Source: an uncultured Collinsella sp.
Lineage (GTDB): Bacteria > Actinomycetota > Coriobacteriia > Coriobacteriales > Coriobacteriaceae
DNA: 61,213 nt
NCBI GenBank assembly: GCA_900542155.1
Contig: UQMD01000014.1
Coordinates: forward strand, 1-61,213
Reading direction: 5' to 3'
Shown: piece by piece, positions 14,279 to 22,568 of the stretch
Numbering within the stretch: position 1 is the stretch's first letter
Layout of the letters: each line of letters begins with the position of its first letter
The notes under the pieces: generated by a model
The model's database searches: none
The model's input: the letters and a program-made list of their open reading frames with translations, nothing else
What the model was told of the DNA's origin: nothing
Made by a program: the position numbers and the translations under genes

Positions 14279-16501
14279 TTACTCGCTGTAGCGGGTGGCG
14301 ATGGCGGCTCGCACCATGCCGGCGCTCATGAGGTACGTCACCAGGAAGTAGCCGCCGTAGGCTGCCAGGAAAATCGCACAGGTAAGGCCCACCGTGCCAC
14401 CGATGCTCATGTTGCCAAAGATGCTCACCAGCTCGATGATCACCTTGAGCGCCACAAAGGAGTGCGCCAAGCCCACTGCCAGCGGGAACAGGAAGAATAC
14501 CGCTTGCTGCGCCATCACCGAATGGCGAATCTGGCGGTCGTCGCAGCCGATCTGTGCCAGCACACGATAGCTGCGGCTGCCGTCGGCCACGTTGGAGAGT
14601 TGCTGGATCGACAGAATCGCCGCGCATGCAACGACCAATACAAAGCCGATGTAGATGGCTAGGTAGCTAATAAGACCGTTCATTTGCGCTGCTTGCGCGT
14701 ACATCTCGGAGCGTGTGATGAAGATTCCCCACGATCCCGGCTCCTTGCCGTCAACGAGCAGATTGTCGAGCACAGTGTATTTAATACTCTCGTCTGCCTC
14801 GGTCGTATCCATCCCCTGTTTGTAGTTAACGAGCAGGCTACTGGAATACGGCTGCAGATTGAGTTGGGACAACAGCTCGTCGGCAACGACGACGGTACCC
14901 CCGTTACTGCCCATCGCCGAGTTGGCGATGGCCGCCGTGTCCTCGTCCGACTTATCGGTTGCGGGCTTGAGCGTATGCCCGCCCAAGGTAAGGGCATGGC
15001 CGCCAGCCATATACTTGGTGTACAGGTCGACCAGCTCACCGCCCATATCACACGTAAGCAAGTACTGGTCGCGGCCAATGCTCACCGGCTCCTCGCCCAT
15101 CATCTGGCGCAATTTGTTGTACTGACTTGCCGGCGTCACAGACAGGCCTGTCATGTCGGCGTTACTGCCCTCGAACGCCTTGGGGAGCTTTTCGCCCATG
15201 GTCTTGCACATCTCACTTGGGATCACCGAAGGATTCGAGCCGCCAAGCGGGTAACTCAGATACGAATCGATCTGCACATGCTCACCGGCAACATCGGCGA
15301 TATTGACCTTCTTGCCGGTCTCGTCGTTGTTGTCCGCCGACTTGTCCTTACGATCGCCGTGCCATGGATCGCCGTGCCATGCGGAGTACAAATCGACCGT
15401 ACTATCGGCCAGCACCATGCGATCGGCCTCAGACGGATTGACGTACTCTTTGTAGTAGTCGAGCGTATCGGGCGTGTAATAGACATACCTCTGCGACATG
15501 TCGGCCGGATTATAGCGCTCCAGGTTCTCGTTCATCACGCTGGCAATCGACATACCGCAAGTCACAGAAGTAATGGCAAGGAACAGAATCATCGCGATGA
15601 CGCCCATCGAAAAGCACACCGTGTTGACCTTGGCCGCAAGCTGGCGCACGGTAAACATGTTGAGACCGCGCCAATACACGCCGCGCAGGCTCTGCAGCAG
15701 CTTGATGAGCATGCCCGAGAGTCCCCAGAACAGGGCAAAGGTGCCCACGGTAACCATAGCGGTCGTAATACCAAACTGGTTCATGGCCTCTTGCAGCTTG
15801 CTGTCCGTCGCGGTTAGCGGGAACCCATCACGTAGCAGACGGTAATAGGCCACGCCCACCAGCACCACGCCCACGGCAAAGATGGCAATCGCGATCCAGG
15901 GGTTGCGTGTCTTGATGGTCTCGTTGCGACGCTCGGCACCCATAAGCTCGATGAGTTTGGTACGACGCACGGCGCGGAGGTTCAGCAGTAGCGTGAGCAC
16001 AAACATTACGAGCATGCAGGCAAGGGTCAGATTGAACGCATGCATCGAGAAAAAGAAGTGGAAATTGGCGATCTGCGTCTTAAAGAGCGAGGCCGTAAAG
16101 AACGTCATGAGCTGGGAGAGTCCCACACCCAGCACAATGCCGGCAACAAAGGCCACCACCGAGACAATCACCGTCTCGAGCGCCATGATCGTGGCGACGC
16201 GCCCGCGCCCCATGCCGAGCACCTGGTACAGGCCAAACTCCTTTTTGCGGCGTTTCATGATGAAGTTATTGGCGTACACCATCAAAAAGGCCATGACACC
16301 GGCCAAAAAGTACGTCAGGTCGCCGAGCATACTGCCCATAACCTGCGCCAAGCCCTCTTCATCAATTCCGGCGATGTCGACCTGCATCGAGATGGTGTTA
16401 AAGGCATAGAAGACCGTGACGCCCAGGGTGAGCGTCAACAAGTAGACGAGGTAGTCGCGGCCGGCACGGCGGACGTTGCCCCAAGCGAGTTTACAGAGCA
16501 T
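14279..16501 (-). CDS. FtsX-like ABC transporter permease (BceB type)
   Basis: About 740 residues with the BceB plan: four N-terminal helices within residues 15-240 (FtsX-like), more helices to about 350, a large extracytoplasmic domain (about 370-630) and three C-terminal helices. Such permeases work with a BceA-type ATPase in sensing and removing antimicrobial peptides that target cell-wall precursors. The start is ATG 16501 (MLCKLAWGN), overlapping the end of the ATPase gene by 11 bases, so translation is coupled. No two-component system, the usual partner, is visible nearby. A copy of its last 16 codons is present at 1219-1269. Confidence 0.85.
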   Translation of the reverse strand: MLCKLAWGNVRRAGRDYLVYLLTLTLGVTVFYAFNTISMQVDIAGIDEEGLAQVMGSMLGDLTYFLAGVMAFLMVYANNFIMKRRKKEFGLYQVLGMGRGRVATIMALETVIVSVVAFVAGIVLGVGLSQLMTFFTASLFKTQIANFHFFFSMHAFNLTLACMLVMFVLTLLLNLRAVRRTKLIELMGAERRNETIKTRNPWIAIAIFAVGVVLVGVAYYRLLRDGFPLTATDSKLQEAMNQFGITTAMVTVGTFALFWGLSGMLIKLLQSLRGVYWRGLNMFTVRQLAAKVNTVCFSMGVIAMILFLAITSVTCGMSIASVMNENLERYNPADMSQRYVYYTPDTLDYYKEYVNPSEADRMVLADSTVDLYSAWHGDPWHGDRKDKSADNNDETGKKVNIADVAGEHVQIDSYLSYPLGGSNPSVIPSEMCKTMGEKLPKAFEGSNADMTGLSVTPASQYNKLRQMMGEEPVSIGRDQYLLTCDMGGELVDLYTKYMAGGHALTLGGHTLKPATDKSDEDTAAIANSAMGSNGGTVVVADELLSQLNLQPYSSSLLVNYKQGMDTTEADESIKYTVLDNLLVDGKEPGSWGIFITRSEMYAQAAQMNGLISYLAIYIGFVLVVACAAILSIQQLSNVADGSRSYRVLAQIGCDDRQIRHSVMAQQAVFFLFPLAVGLAHSFVALKVIIELVSIFGNMSIGGTVGLTCAIFLAAYGGYFLVTYLMSAGMVRAAIATRYSE

Positions 16502-17276
16502 CGGAGCCCTCACCGCCCATCATGGCAACGACCTCCATAATGCGGTCGAAGAACTCGCGGCGGTCGGTGTCGCCGCGGCGCAGCTCGGTGAAGATCTTGC
16601 CGTCGCGGATAAACAGCACACGGCTCGTGTAGCTGGCGGCAAAGCTATCGTGCGTAACCATGAGCACCGTGGCGCGCAGGCGGCGGTTGAGCGCCTCCAG
16701 GCTCTCGAGCAGCAGGCGGGCGCTCTTGGAATCGAGGGCGCCGGTGGGCTCGTCGGCCATGATCATCGTGGGGTCGGTGACAAGCGCGCGGCAGGCGGCA
16801 ACGCGCTGCTGCTGGCCGCCGGACATCTGGTAGGGGTACTTGTCGAGCACCTGGCTAATGGACAGGCGCGCAGCCACATCCTGCACGCGGGTCGAGATCT
16901 CCGCCGAGTTCATACGGGCGATGGTGAGCGGCAGGGCGATGTTCTCGCGCGCCGTGAGCGTATCGAGCAGGTTGGAGTCCTGGAAGATAAAGCCAAGCTC
17001 CTCGCGGCGGAACTGCGAAAGCTTGGCCTGCTTCATGCGCGTCACGTCCTGGCCGTTGATGCGGATGGTGCCACTCGTGGCGCTATCGATGGTCGACACG
17101 CAGTTGAGCAGCGTCGACTTGCCCGAGCCCGAGGCGCCCATGATGCCGACGAATTCGCCACGGTTGACGGTAAAGCTGACGTCGTTGAGCGCGCGGGTCA
17201 CGTTGCCCAGCGCTCCATATACCTTTTCGAGATGCGCGACCTCCAGTACCGGGGTTGCCGTTTGCGTGGTTTGCAT
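16491..17276 (-). CDS. ABC transporter ATPase (BceA/LolD type)
   Basis: This 261-residue ATPase has Walker A GASGSGKST, Q-loop FIFQDSNLLD, signature MSGGQQQR, Walker B MIMADEPTGALD and the switch histidine in MVTHD. These are characteristic of the MacB/LolD/BceA branch. It energises the permease encoded immediately downstream, with which it overlaps. ATG 17276 is preceded by AAGAAAGGACTCGGT. The spacer upstream (17277-17525) contains a long perfect inverted repeat. Confidence 0.9.
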   Translation of the reverse strand: MQTTQTATPVLEVAHLEKVYGALGNVTRALNDVSFTVNRGEFVGIMGASGSGKSTLLNCVSTIDSATSGTIRINGQDVTRMKQAKLSQFRREELGFIFQDSNLLDTLTARENIALPLTIARMNSAEISTRVQDVAARLSISQVLDKYPYQMSGGQQQRVAACRALVTDPTMIMADEPTGALDSKSARLLLESLEALNRRLRATVLMVTHDSFAASYTSRVLFIRDGKIFTELRRGDTDRREFFDRIMEVVAMMGGEGSDAL

Positions 17277-17380
17277 ACCGAGTCCTTTCTTGCGATTAGT
17301 CTACGGCATCTATAGTCGCAAGAAGCCGAGTCGGCTACCATCGATATGGCTTACGCTTGCCTTACCGTTGCGTAAGGTAA

Positions 17381-17493
17381 GGGTAGTCTTTTTGGGACGG
17401 GGCTTTTTTAGCTGCCCCATCCGAAGCTTTTGAGGCATGAGGGCGCATTTGACATAGGGCAGCTAAAAAAGCCCCGTCCCAAAAAGACTACCC
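17381..17493. repeat. Perfect 37-bp inverted repeat with 39-base loop
   Basis: The arms 17381-17417 and 17457-17493 are exact reverse complements; the left arm starts GGGTAGTCTTTTTGGGACGG. Both arms contain T or A runs that could make it a terminator in either direction. It lies between the divergent bceA-like and NUDIX-Vsr genes, a place where a terminator is not expected, and resembles a miniature mobile element. Confidence 0.85.
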
Positions 17494-17525
17494 CGTCATG
17501 TAATGATGTTGAGAGAGGACTCCTG

Positions 17526-18515
17526 TTGAAGACTGTTCATGTTGCCGCTGGGATCATTCGCAAGGAAGGATCCGACGAGCTGCTGGCCGTGCAGCGCGGC
17601 TACGGCGACATGCAGGGACTTTGGGAGTTCCCGGGTGGTAAGCTCATGCGCGGCGAGACACCTGAAGACGCCGTGCGCCGCGAGCTCATGGAAGAGCTGC
17701 AGGTCAAAGTCACCAACCTGCGTGACTTCTACACCGTTGAGTATGACTACCCAGATTTCCACCTCTCAATGGAGTGCTACTACTGCTCGCTCGCCGATGA
17801 ATCCGATGAGCCTCAGAAGCACGACCGCCAGCTCGATATCCGCTGGATTCCGCGCACCTCGCTTGCCACGGTGGAATGGATGCCCGCCGACAAGGGGCTC
17901 ATTGATGCCCTGATTGAGCTGAAGGAAGATCGGCTTAAGGCCAACAGCACTGCCAACGACACCGAGGCCACCACGACCGACGAGCCCGCTTCCAAGCCCA
18001 AGCGCGCACCTAGGCGCCGCAGCAAAAAGCGTCCCAAGCCCGGTCTGCTCGACGGCATCGATACCTCGGACCTTTCCGCCGACGAGCGCGAACTGGTGCG
18101 CCGTCGCGCTGCCATCAAAAAGTCCATGAAGGGCAACAAGCGTGCAAACACCAAACCCGAGCTGCTCGTTCGCCAGCGCCTGCGCGCAGCGGGCCTTACG
18201 GGTTATCGCTTGGAATGGAAGGTTCCCGGCAAGCCCGACATCGCCTTCCCCGGCCGCAAGATCGCCATCTTTGTCAACGGTTGCTTTTGGCATCGCTGCC
18301 CTAAGTGCAATCCGAGCCAGCCAAAACGCAATGTTGAGTTTTGGGAGGCAAAGTTCCGTCGCAACGTCGAGCGCGACCGCGCTGCCGTGGCAGCACTCAC
18401 TCAAATGGGCTGGACGTCCATAACCATCTGGGAATGCGATCTCAAAAAAGACCGCATCGACGCCACGATGAAAAAGGTCATCGAGCGGGTGCGCGCCGCA
18501 GAGCCGCAGCGCTAG
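17526..18515 (+). CDS. NUDIX hydrolase fused to a Vsr-type endonuclease
   Basis: The 329-residue product joins two DNA-protection domains. Residues 2-133 form a MutT-like NUDIX domain with the box GGKLMRGETPEDAVRRELME, the final glycine of the consensus being glutamine. A basic linker follows (about 140-190, KPKRAPRRRSKKRPKPG). Residues 195-310 form a Vsr domain: NTKPELLVR, VPGKPDIAFPGRKIAIFV (likely metal ligand D238), NGCFWHRCPKC and EFWEAKFRRN. MutT enzymes remove oxidised nucleotides; Vsr nicks at T:G mismatches arising from 5-methylcytosine. The start is taken as TTG 17526, with GAGAGGACTCCTG upstream; a longer frame would begin inside the inverted repeat. No cytosine methylase gene is near. 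One of the Vsr histidines is asparagine here (N251), as in some homologues. Confidence 0.85.
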   Translation: MKTVHVAAGIIRKEGSDELLAVQRGYGDMQGLWEFPGGKLMRGETPEDAVRRELMEELQVKVTNLRDFYTVEYDYPDFHLSMECYYCSLADESDEPQKHDRQLDIRWIPRTSLATVEWMPADKGLIDALIELKEDRLKANSTANDTEATTTDEPASKPKRAPRRRSKKRPKPGLLDGIDTSDLSADERELVRRRAAIKKSMKGNKRANTKPELLVRQRLRAAGLTGYRLEWKVPGKPDIAFPGRKIAIFVNGCFWHRCPKCNPSQPKRNVEFWEAKFRRNVERDRAAVAALTQMGWTSITIWECDLKKDRIDATMKKVIERVRAAEPQR

Positions 18516-18769
18516 GAACGAGCCGTCCACACACCCCACACAGGCGAGCCACATCCACGTCACAAACCTTAGAAAGCCCTTAAGCCCAAAACCTTTCAAG
18601 AGTGTTACTCGATACCTCTGACCTGCGGTTTCATCGTAACGCCAAACCTCATTAAGCCTTTCTTTAGCGCTTCTTTGCGACGGCCGCGGCATAATACTGC
18701 CAACGCACGGGACCTAGCAGCACACCCCGCGCGCAATCTTTTGGTGGACATCGAGGAGGCCGCATAAGC
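18516..18769. other. Short spacer with ACCTGCGG motif
   Basis: No gene is seen. CTGACCTGCGGTTT at 18618-18631 is one of several similar motifs in spacers of this window. GAGGAGGCC near the end is the possible ribosome binding site of the small frame at 18770. Confidence 0.4.
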
Positions 18770-18979
18770 ATGCATTCTTCCAATGACGCAGCACAGCAGC
18801 CATCCCTAACACATGCAGACCTTTTCTCCTTCCCCCCGACACAGAGAGACGGTCTCCTCGACTCCCCCACCACAAAAGCCAAACGCTCAACCAATCAGAA
18901 TCTCAACTTGCAGACGTCGTTCGAAAAGCTCCAAGCATCCCTAGACAAAACCTTCCCCAACCAAGCCCGGGCATACTAG
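18770..18979 (+). CDS. Possible small protein (69 aa), unknown
   Basis: A 69-codon frame starts at ATG 18770, with GGAGG about 12 bases upstream, a little far for an optimal site. The product is polar, without membrane segment or cysteines, and ends with a potential amphipathic helix (TSFEKLQASLDKTF). I recognise no family. A strong bidirectional hairpin follows at 19059-19183. It may be real but could be chance. Confidence 0.35.
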   Translation: MHSSNDAAQQPSLTHADLFSFPPTQRDGLLDSPTTKAKRSTNQNLNLQTSFEKLQASLDKTFPNQARAY

Positions 18980-19058
18980 CCCCCATCAACAAAGTAGCCC
19001 TAACGCTCCAATTTTCCGCCCAACGCCACAAGGGCGACGACCTCGAGTAGGTTAACCT

Positions 19059-19183
19059 GGGAGGGACGAGGGCTTAGCTCCCCAATCTTTCCGCAGGGGG
19101 CAAAAAGCCTCGCCGCACGAAGTGCGCAGCGAGGCTTTTTGCATGCCCGAGGACGATTGGGGAGCTAAGCCCTCGTCCCTCCC
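19059..19183. terminator. Nested bidirectional terminator inside a perfect 29-bp inverted repeat
   Basis: The outer arms 19059-19087 and 19155-19183 are exact reverse complements (left arm begins GGGAGGGACGAGGGCTTAGC). Inside lies a second hairpin, GCAAAAAGCCTCGC...GCGAGGCTTTTTGC, flanked by A and T runs. It sits between the small plus-strand frame and the 3' end of the minus-strand aldolase gene, so it can end transcripts from both sides. Confidence 0.85.
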
Positions 19184-19216
19184 CGGGATATGTAGCGAGT
19201 CGGAGTACCCTTGCTG

Positions 19217-20074
19217 TTACTCCGCCTTGCCCACGGAGTTGAGGTTGGTCATGCGGATCTTAACCAGCTCGGTGATCTCGCGCATACCCTCCTTGGCCGG
19301 CTTCTTGGGATCGAAGCAGCCAGGGTTCTCGGCCATGTAGGCCATGAAGCCCTTGGTGTAGGCCTGACGCAGCTCGGTTGCGTAGTTAACCTTGCAGATG
19401 CCGTTCTTCACAGCCTCGGCAACCTGCTCATCGGGCACACCGGAGGTGCCGTGCAGAACCAGCGGCACGTCGACGGCGTCGCGGATGGCCTTGACCACGG
19501 ACTGCTCGATGTGCGGATCGCTCGTGTACACGCCGTGGCTGGTGCCAACGCCAATAGCGAGGGAGGTGCAGCCAGTGCGCTCGACGAACTCCTTGGCCTC
19601 GGCCGGATCGGTGTAGGGGCTCTCGCCCTCAACCGCGGGACCGTCGTCCTCCTTGCCGCCGACCTTGCCGAGCTCAGCCTCGACGGGCACGCCCATGGCG
19701 CGGCCAGCGTCGGCGACCGACTTGGTCAGGGCGATGTTGTCCTCGAAGGACTCGTGCGAGCCGTCAATCATGACAGAGGTGTAGCCGGTGCGGAAAGCCT
19801 GCATGCAGCGGTCATAGCCATCGCCGTGATCGAGGTGCAGAGCGACGGGCACAGAAGCGCGCTCGGCGGCTGCCTTGACCATGCCGTAGAAGTAGTCCAG
19901 ACCAGCGGTCTTGATGGTGCCCGGGGTGGTCTGCATGATGACGGGGGACTTGGTCTCCTCGGCAGCGGCCAGAACGGCCATAACAAACTCGAGGTTCTCG
20001 ACGTTGAACGCGCCGACGGCGTAGTGGCCGGCCTGAGCGTCCTTGAGCATCTTTTCGGTGGTAACAAGTGCCAT
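19217..20074 (-). CDS. Class II fructose/tagatose-bisphosphate aldolase
   Basis: The 285-residue protein is a class II, zinc-dependent ketose-bisphosphate aldolase of the GatY/KbaY/FbaA family. Zinc and substrate motifs are visible: HLDHGDGYDRC, the EAELGKVGGKEDD loop, GTSHGVY and PLVLHGTSG. It cleaves a ketose-1,6-bisphosphate to two triose phosphates. Given the lacABC genes downstream and the absence of lacD, it could serve tagatose-1,6-bisphosphate; glycolytic fructose-1,6-bisphosphate is the alternative. ATG 20074 follows GAGAGGAGCAAACGCTC; the longer frame upstream has no similarity. A DeoR-family regulator is encoded divergently. Confidence 0.9.
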   Translation of the reverse strand: MALVTTEKMLKDAQAGHYAVGAFNVENLEFVMAVLAAAEETKSPVIMQTTPGTIKTAGLDYFYGMVKAAAERASVPVALHLDHGDGYDRCMQAFRTGYTSVMIDGSHESFEDNIALTKSVADAGRAMGVPVEAELGKVGGKEDDGPAVEGESPYTDPAEAKEFVERTGCTSLAIGVGTSHGVYTSDPHIEQSVVKAIRDAVDVPLVLHGTSGVPDEQVAEAVKNGICKVNYATELRQAYTKGFMAYMAENPGCFDPKKPAKEGMREITELVKIRMTNLNSVGKAE

Positions 20075-20409
20075 GAGCGTTTGCTCCTCTCCCTCGCCCG
20101 CATCTGGACATCGGGCGTACGTGTCCGCAAGGCGTTTTACCTTGCGTTTTGCTGCCCCCATTGTATGGAAATCGTTCGTGTTACATGTATGAGATATCAC
20201 CGGAACGCAGGTCAGGACACCCGTTTTTGAAAAGCAAACGGAAGGGATTCGGACCAAATTTCTCTATCCGACACTGAAGTTTTCACGCGAATCGTCTTTC
20301 TTTTATAGAAAAGATAAGTAATCGAAAGGTGTTTTCTTACTAAAAAAGAAAATGAACGAAAATGGACTCAACACAATTCCTGCAAATTTCAGACGCGGAT
20401 GGAGCAGCT
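20075..20409. promoter_or_regulatory. AT-rich divergent control region of aldolase and DeoR genes
   Basis: This 335-bp spacer is distinctly AT-rich between about 20275 and 20350. It contains the near-palindrome TCTTTTATAGAAAAGA and a TTTTCTTACTAAAAAAGAAAA stretch, plausible promoter and operator sequences for the divergent genes. No open frame is convincing. Confidence 0.5.
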
Positions 20410-21213
20410 ATGGCCCACGTAACAACTCGAGCATTCGCCGACGAGCGACGCGCCGCCATTATGGAAATGCTCGAGCATAACGCCTCCGTTCAGGTGGCAG
20501 ACATCGCCCAAACCTTTGGCGTATCCTCCGTCACCGCCCGCGCCGACCTGGACGCGCTCGCCGAATCCGGCAAGCTGCGTCGCACGCATGGCGGCGCCGT
20601 GTCGCTCCACAAACGCCTAACTGTCTCCACGCAAGATCGCCGCATAAACATCAATGTCGCCGCCAAGCAGGCTATCGCACAAAGTGCCATTGAACTCGTC
20701 GGCAACGGTGACACCCTGCTCGTCGACTCGGGCACCACGGCACTCGAGTTTGTCCGGCTCCTCGATCAGCGCGACGGCATCACCGTCATCACGGCCGACA
20801 TCACCATTGCCGATTACATCGACGAAAGCATGCCCTCGGTTGATGTCGTCATGCTGGGAGGGGCACTGCGCAAAGGCCATCGCTATCTATATGGCCCGCT
20901 CACCATGCAGGCACTTCAAACGGTTCACGCAGACCTTGCCGTCATATGCCCCGGCGCCTTTGTCCCCCGCTGCGGCTTTACGACTGACTTTCCTCAGATG
21001 GCCGAGACCAAAACGGCCATGATTGCCGCAGCCCGTCAAAGCGCCGCCCTCATGGACGCCAGCAAGGTCAACGGACGCGGCATGTATCGCTTTGCCGAAC
21101 TGACCGATGTCGACACCGTCGTGATGGATTGCGACCCCGACCATGCCGTTGCCACCTCAATCGCCGAGATTGCCGATGACGAACGCCCGAACCTCATCAT
21201 CGCCAGCGTGTAA
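20410..21213 (+). CDS. DeoR family transcriptional regulator
   Basis: From ATG 20410 (267 aa; GGATGGAGCAGCT upstream) the protein has an N-terminal DeoR helix-turn-helix (RRAAIMEMLEHNASVQVADI...VSSVTARADLDALAESGKL RRTHGG) and a C-terminal sugar-phosphate sensor domain with DSGTTALEF and the VICPGAFV segment. An in-frame ATG at 20362 would add 16 residues but has no ribosome site. DeoR proteins bind phosphorylated sugars to control catabolic genes. Its divergence from the aldolase gene suggests it regulates that gene. A perfect hairpin (21221-21252) follows. Confidence 0.85.
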   Translation: MAHVTTRAFADERRAAIMEMLEHNASVQVADIAQTFGVSSVTARADLDALAESGKLRRTHGGAVSLHKRLTVSTQDRRININVAAKQAIAQSAIELVGNGDTLLVDSGTTALEFVRLLDQRDGITVITADITIADYIDESMPSVDVVMLGGALRKGHRYLYGPLTMQALQTVHADLAVICPGAFVPRCGFTTDFPQMAETKTAMIAAARQSAALMDASKVNGRGMYRFAELTDVDTVVMDCDPDHAVATSIAEIADDERPNLIIASV

Positions 21214-21220
21214 ACAAAAA

Positions 21221-21252
21221 CCACCACAAAGGTGCCTGTCCCCTTTGTGGTG
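21221..21252 (+). terminator. CCACCACAAAGG hairpin (family T), copy 2
   Basis: CCACCACAAAGG and CCTTTGTGGTGG form a perfect 12-bp stem followed by TTTG, 8 bp after the DeoR stop codon. It is the same sequence as at 1469-1501 and may serve the convergent flavodiiron gene as well. Confidence 0.75.
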
Positions 21253-21278
21253 GTTTGAGCGTTAAAAGCGAAATATCG

Positions 21279-22439
21279 CTATTTGGAAAGCTCGTCGGCG
21301 AGGGCTTCGATCTGGGCGCGCGAGGTGTCGTTGAGCGAGCCTAGGACGGTCACCTTGTTCTGCGTCAGGGTGATGTCCTTCATGCCCTCGAGCTCCTTGG
21401 TCATAACCTTGGCAGCAGCGGGCGCCCAAGAGCCGGCCTCGACAAGCGCCACCGTGCGATTCTGGTAGGCATGCTCGGCGAGCGTGTGGATGAAGGTGCT
21501 CATAAACGGGAAGATCTCGCCCTGATAGGTGATGGAAGCGAGTACCAGACGGTCATAGCGGAACGCATCCTCAACGGCCTCGGCCATGTCGTCGCGAGCC
21601 AGATCAAAGACGGAAACCTTCTGGCCGCGAGCCTCAAGCGCGGATGCGAGTTCCTCAACGGCGACCTTCAGATGGCCGTACACGCTCGCGTAGGCAATCG
21701 TGATGCCGTCGTCCTCGGGCTTATAGCTCGACCAGGTGTTGTAGGTGTCGAGGTAATAACCCAGGTTCTCGGTCAGCACGGGGCCGTGAAGCGGGCAGAT
21801 AATCTGAATATCCAGATCGGCGGCCTTCTTGAGCACGGCCTGCACAAACTTGCCGAACTTTCCCACGATGCCAAAGTAGTAACGGCGCGCCTCGCAGGCC
21901 CAGCCCTCAGGATCCTCGATGTCGTTGGCGCCAAACTTGCCAAAGCCGTCGGCACTAAAGAGCACCTTGTCGGTGGCCTCGTAGGAGAAGAGCACCTCGG
22001 GCCAGTGAACGTTGGGGGCGCCAACAAACGTTAGGCTGTGGCCGCCCAGGTCGAGCACATCGCCCTCTTTGACGACCATCTTGCGCTCGGGGAAATCGGT
22101 GCCAAAGAAGTTAACCATCATGCGGAAGGCGCCCATGCTTGCCACGATCTGTGCCTGGGGATAGCGCTCCATAAAGGCGGCAATGCCGGCGGAGTGATCG
22201 GGCTCCATATGATGGACGACCAGGTAGTCGGGCGTACGGCCATCGAGCTCGGCCTCGAGGTTGCCGAGCCACTCGTCGACAAAGCCAGCGTCGACCGAAT
22301 CGGCGACAGCGATCTTTTCGCCCAAGATAACGTAGCTGTTGTATGCCATACCGTTCTCGGACACGTCGTACTGGCCCTCGAACAGGTCGATGTCGTGGTC
22401 GTCGACGCCGATGTAGCGGATATCCTTGGTGATCTCCAT
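21279..22439 (-). CDS. Flavodiiron protein (FprA/FDP type)
   Basis: The 386-residue protein has an N-terminal metallo-beta-lactamase domain with the diiron ligands HHMEPDH, a later CPLHGPV histidine, and a C-terminal flavodoxin domain (ITIAYASVYGHLKVAVEELA). Such enzymes reduce oxygen to water or nitric oxide to nitrous oxide and protect anaerobes. In this protein they would draw electrons from a rubredoxin or flavin reductase encoded elsewhere. ATG 22439 follows AGGAGGTTTTGCCTG. It is transcribed alone, convergent with the DeoR gene. Oxygen versus NO preference cannot be told from sequence. Confidence 0.92.
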   Translation of the reverse strand: MEITKDIRYIGVDDHDIDLFEGQYDVSENGMAYNSYVILGEKIAVADSVDAGFVDEWLGNLEAELDGRTPDYLVVHHMEPDHSAGIAAFMERYPQAQIVASMGAFRMMVNFFGTDFPERKMVVKEGDVLDLGGHSLTFVGAPNVHWPEVLFSYEATDKVLFSADGFGKFGANDIEDPEGWACEARRYYFGIVGKFGKFVQAVLKKAADLDIQIICPLHGPVLTENLGYYLDTYNTWSSYKPEDDGITIAYASVYGHLKVAVEELASALEARGQKVSVFDLARDDMAEAVEDAFRYDRLVLASITYQGEIFPFMSTFIHTLAEHAYQNRTVALVEAGSWAPAAAKVMTKELEGMKDITLTQNKVTVLGSLNDTSRAQIEALADELSK

Positions 22440-22568
22440 CAGGCAAAACCTCCTAGATAGACAAAAGAACCCGTCTATCATAGCACTCGGCTGCATCCCA
22501 ACAGCCATCTGCCGGCATCCTTATCGATTGTTATTGATGTTCAACATATCACCGTTGACCTGCGGAAA

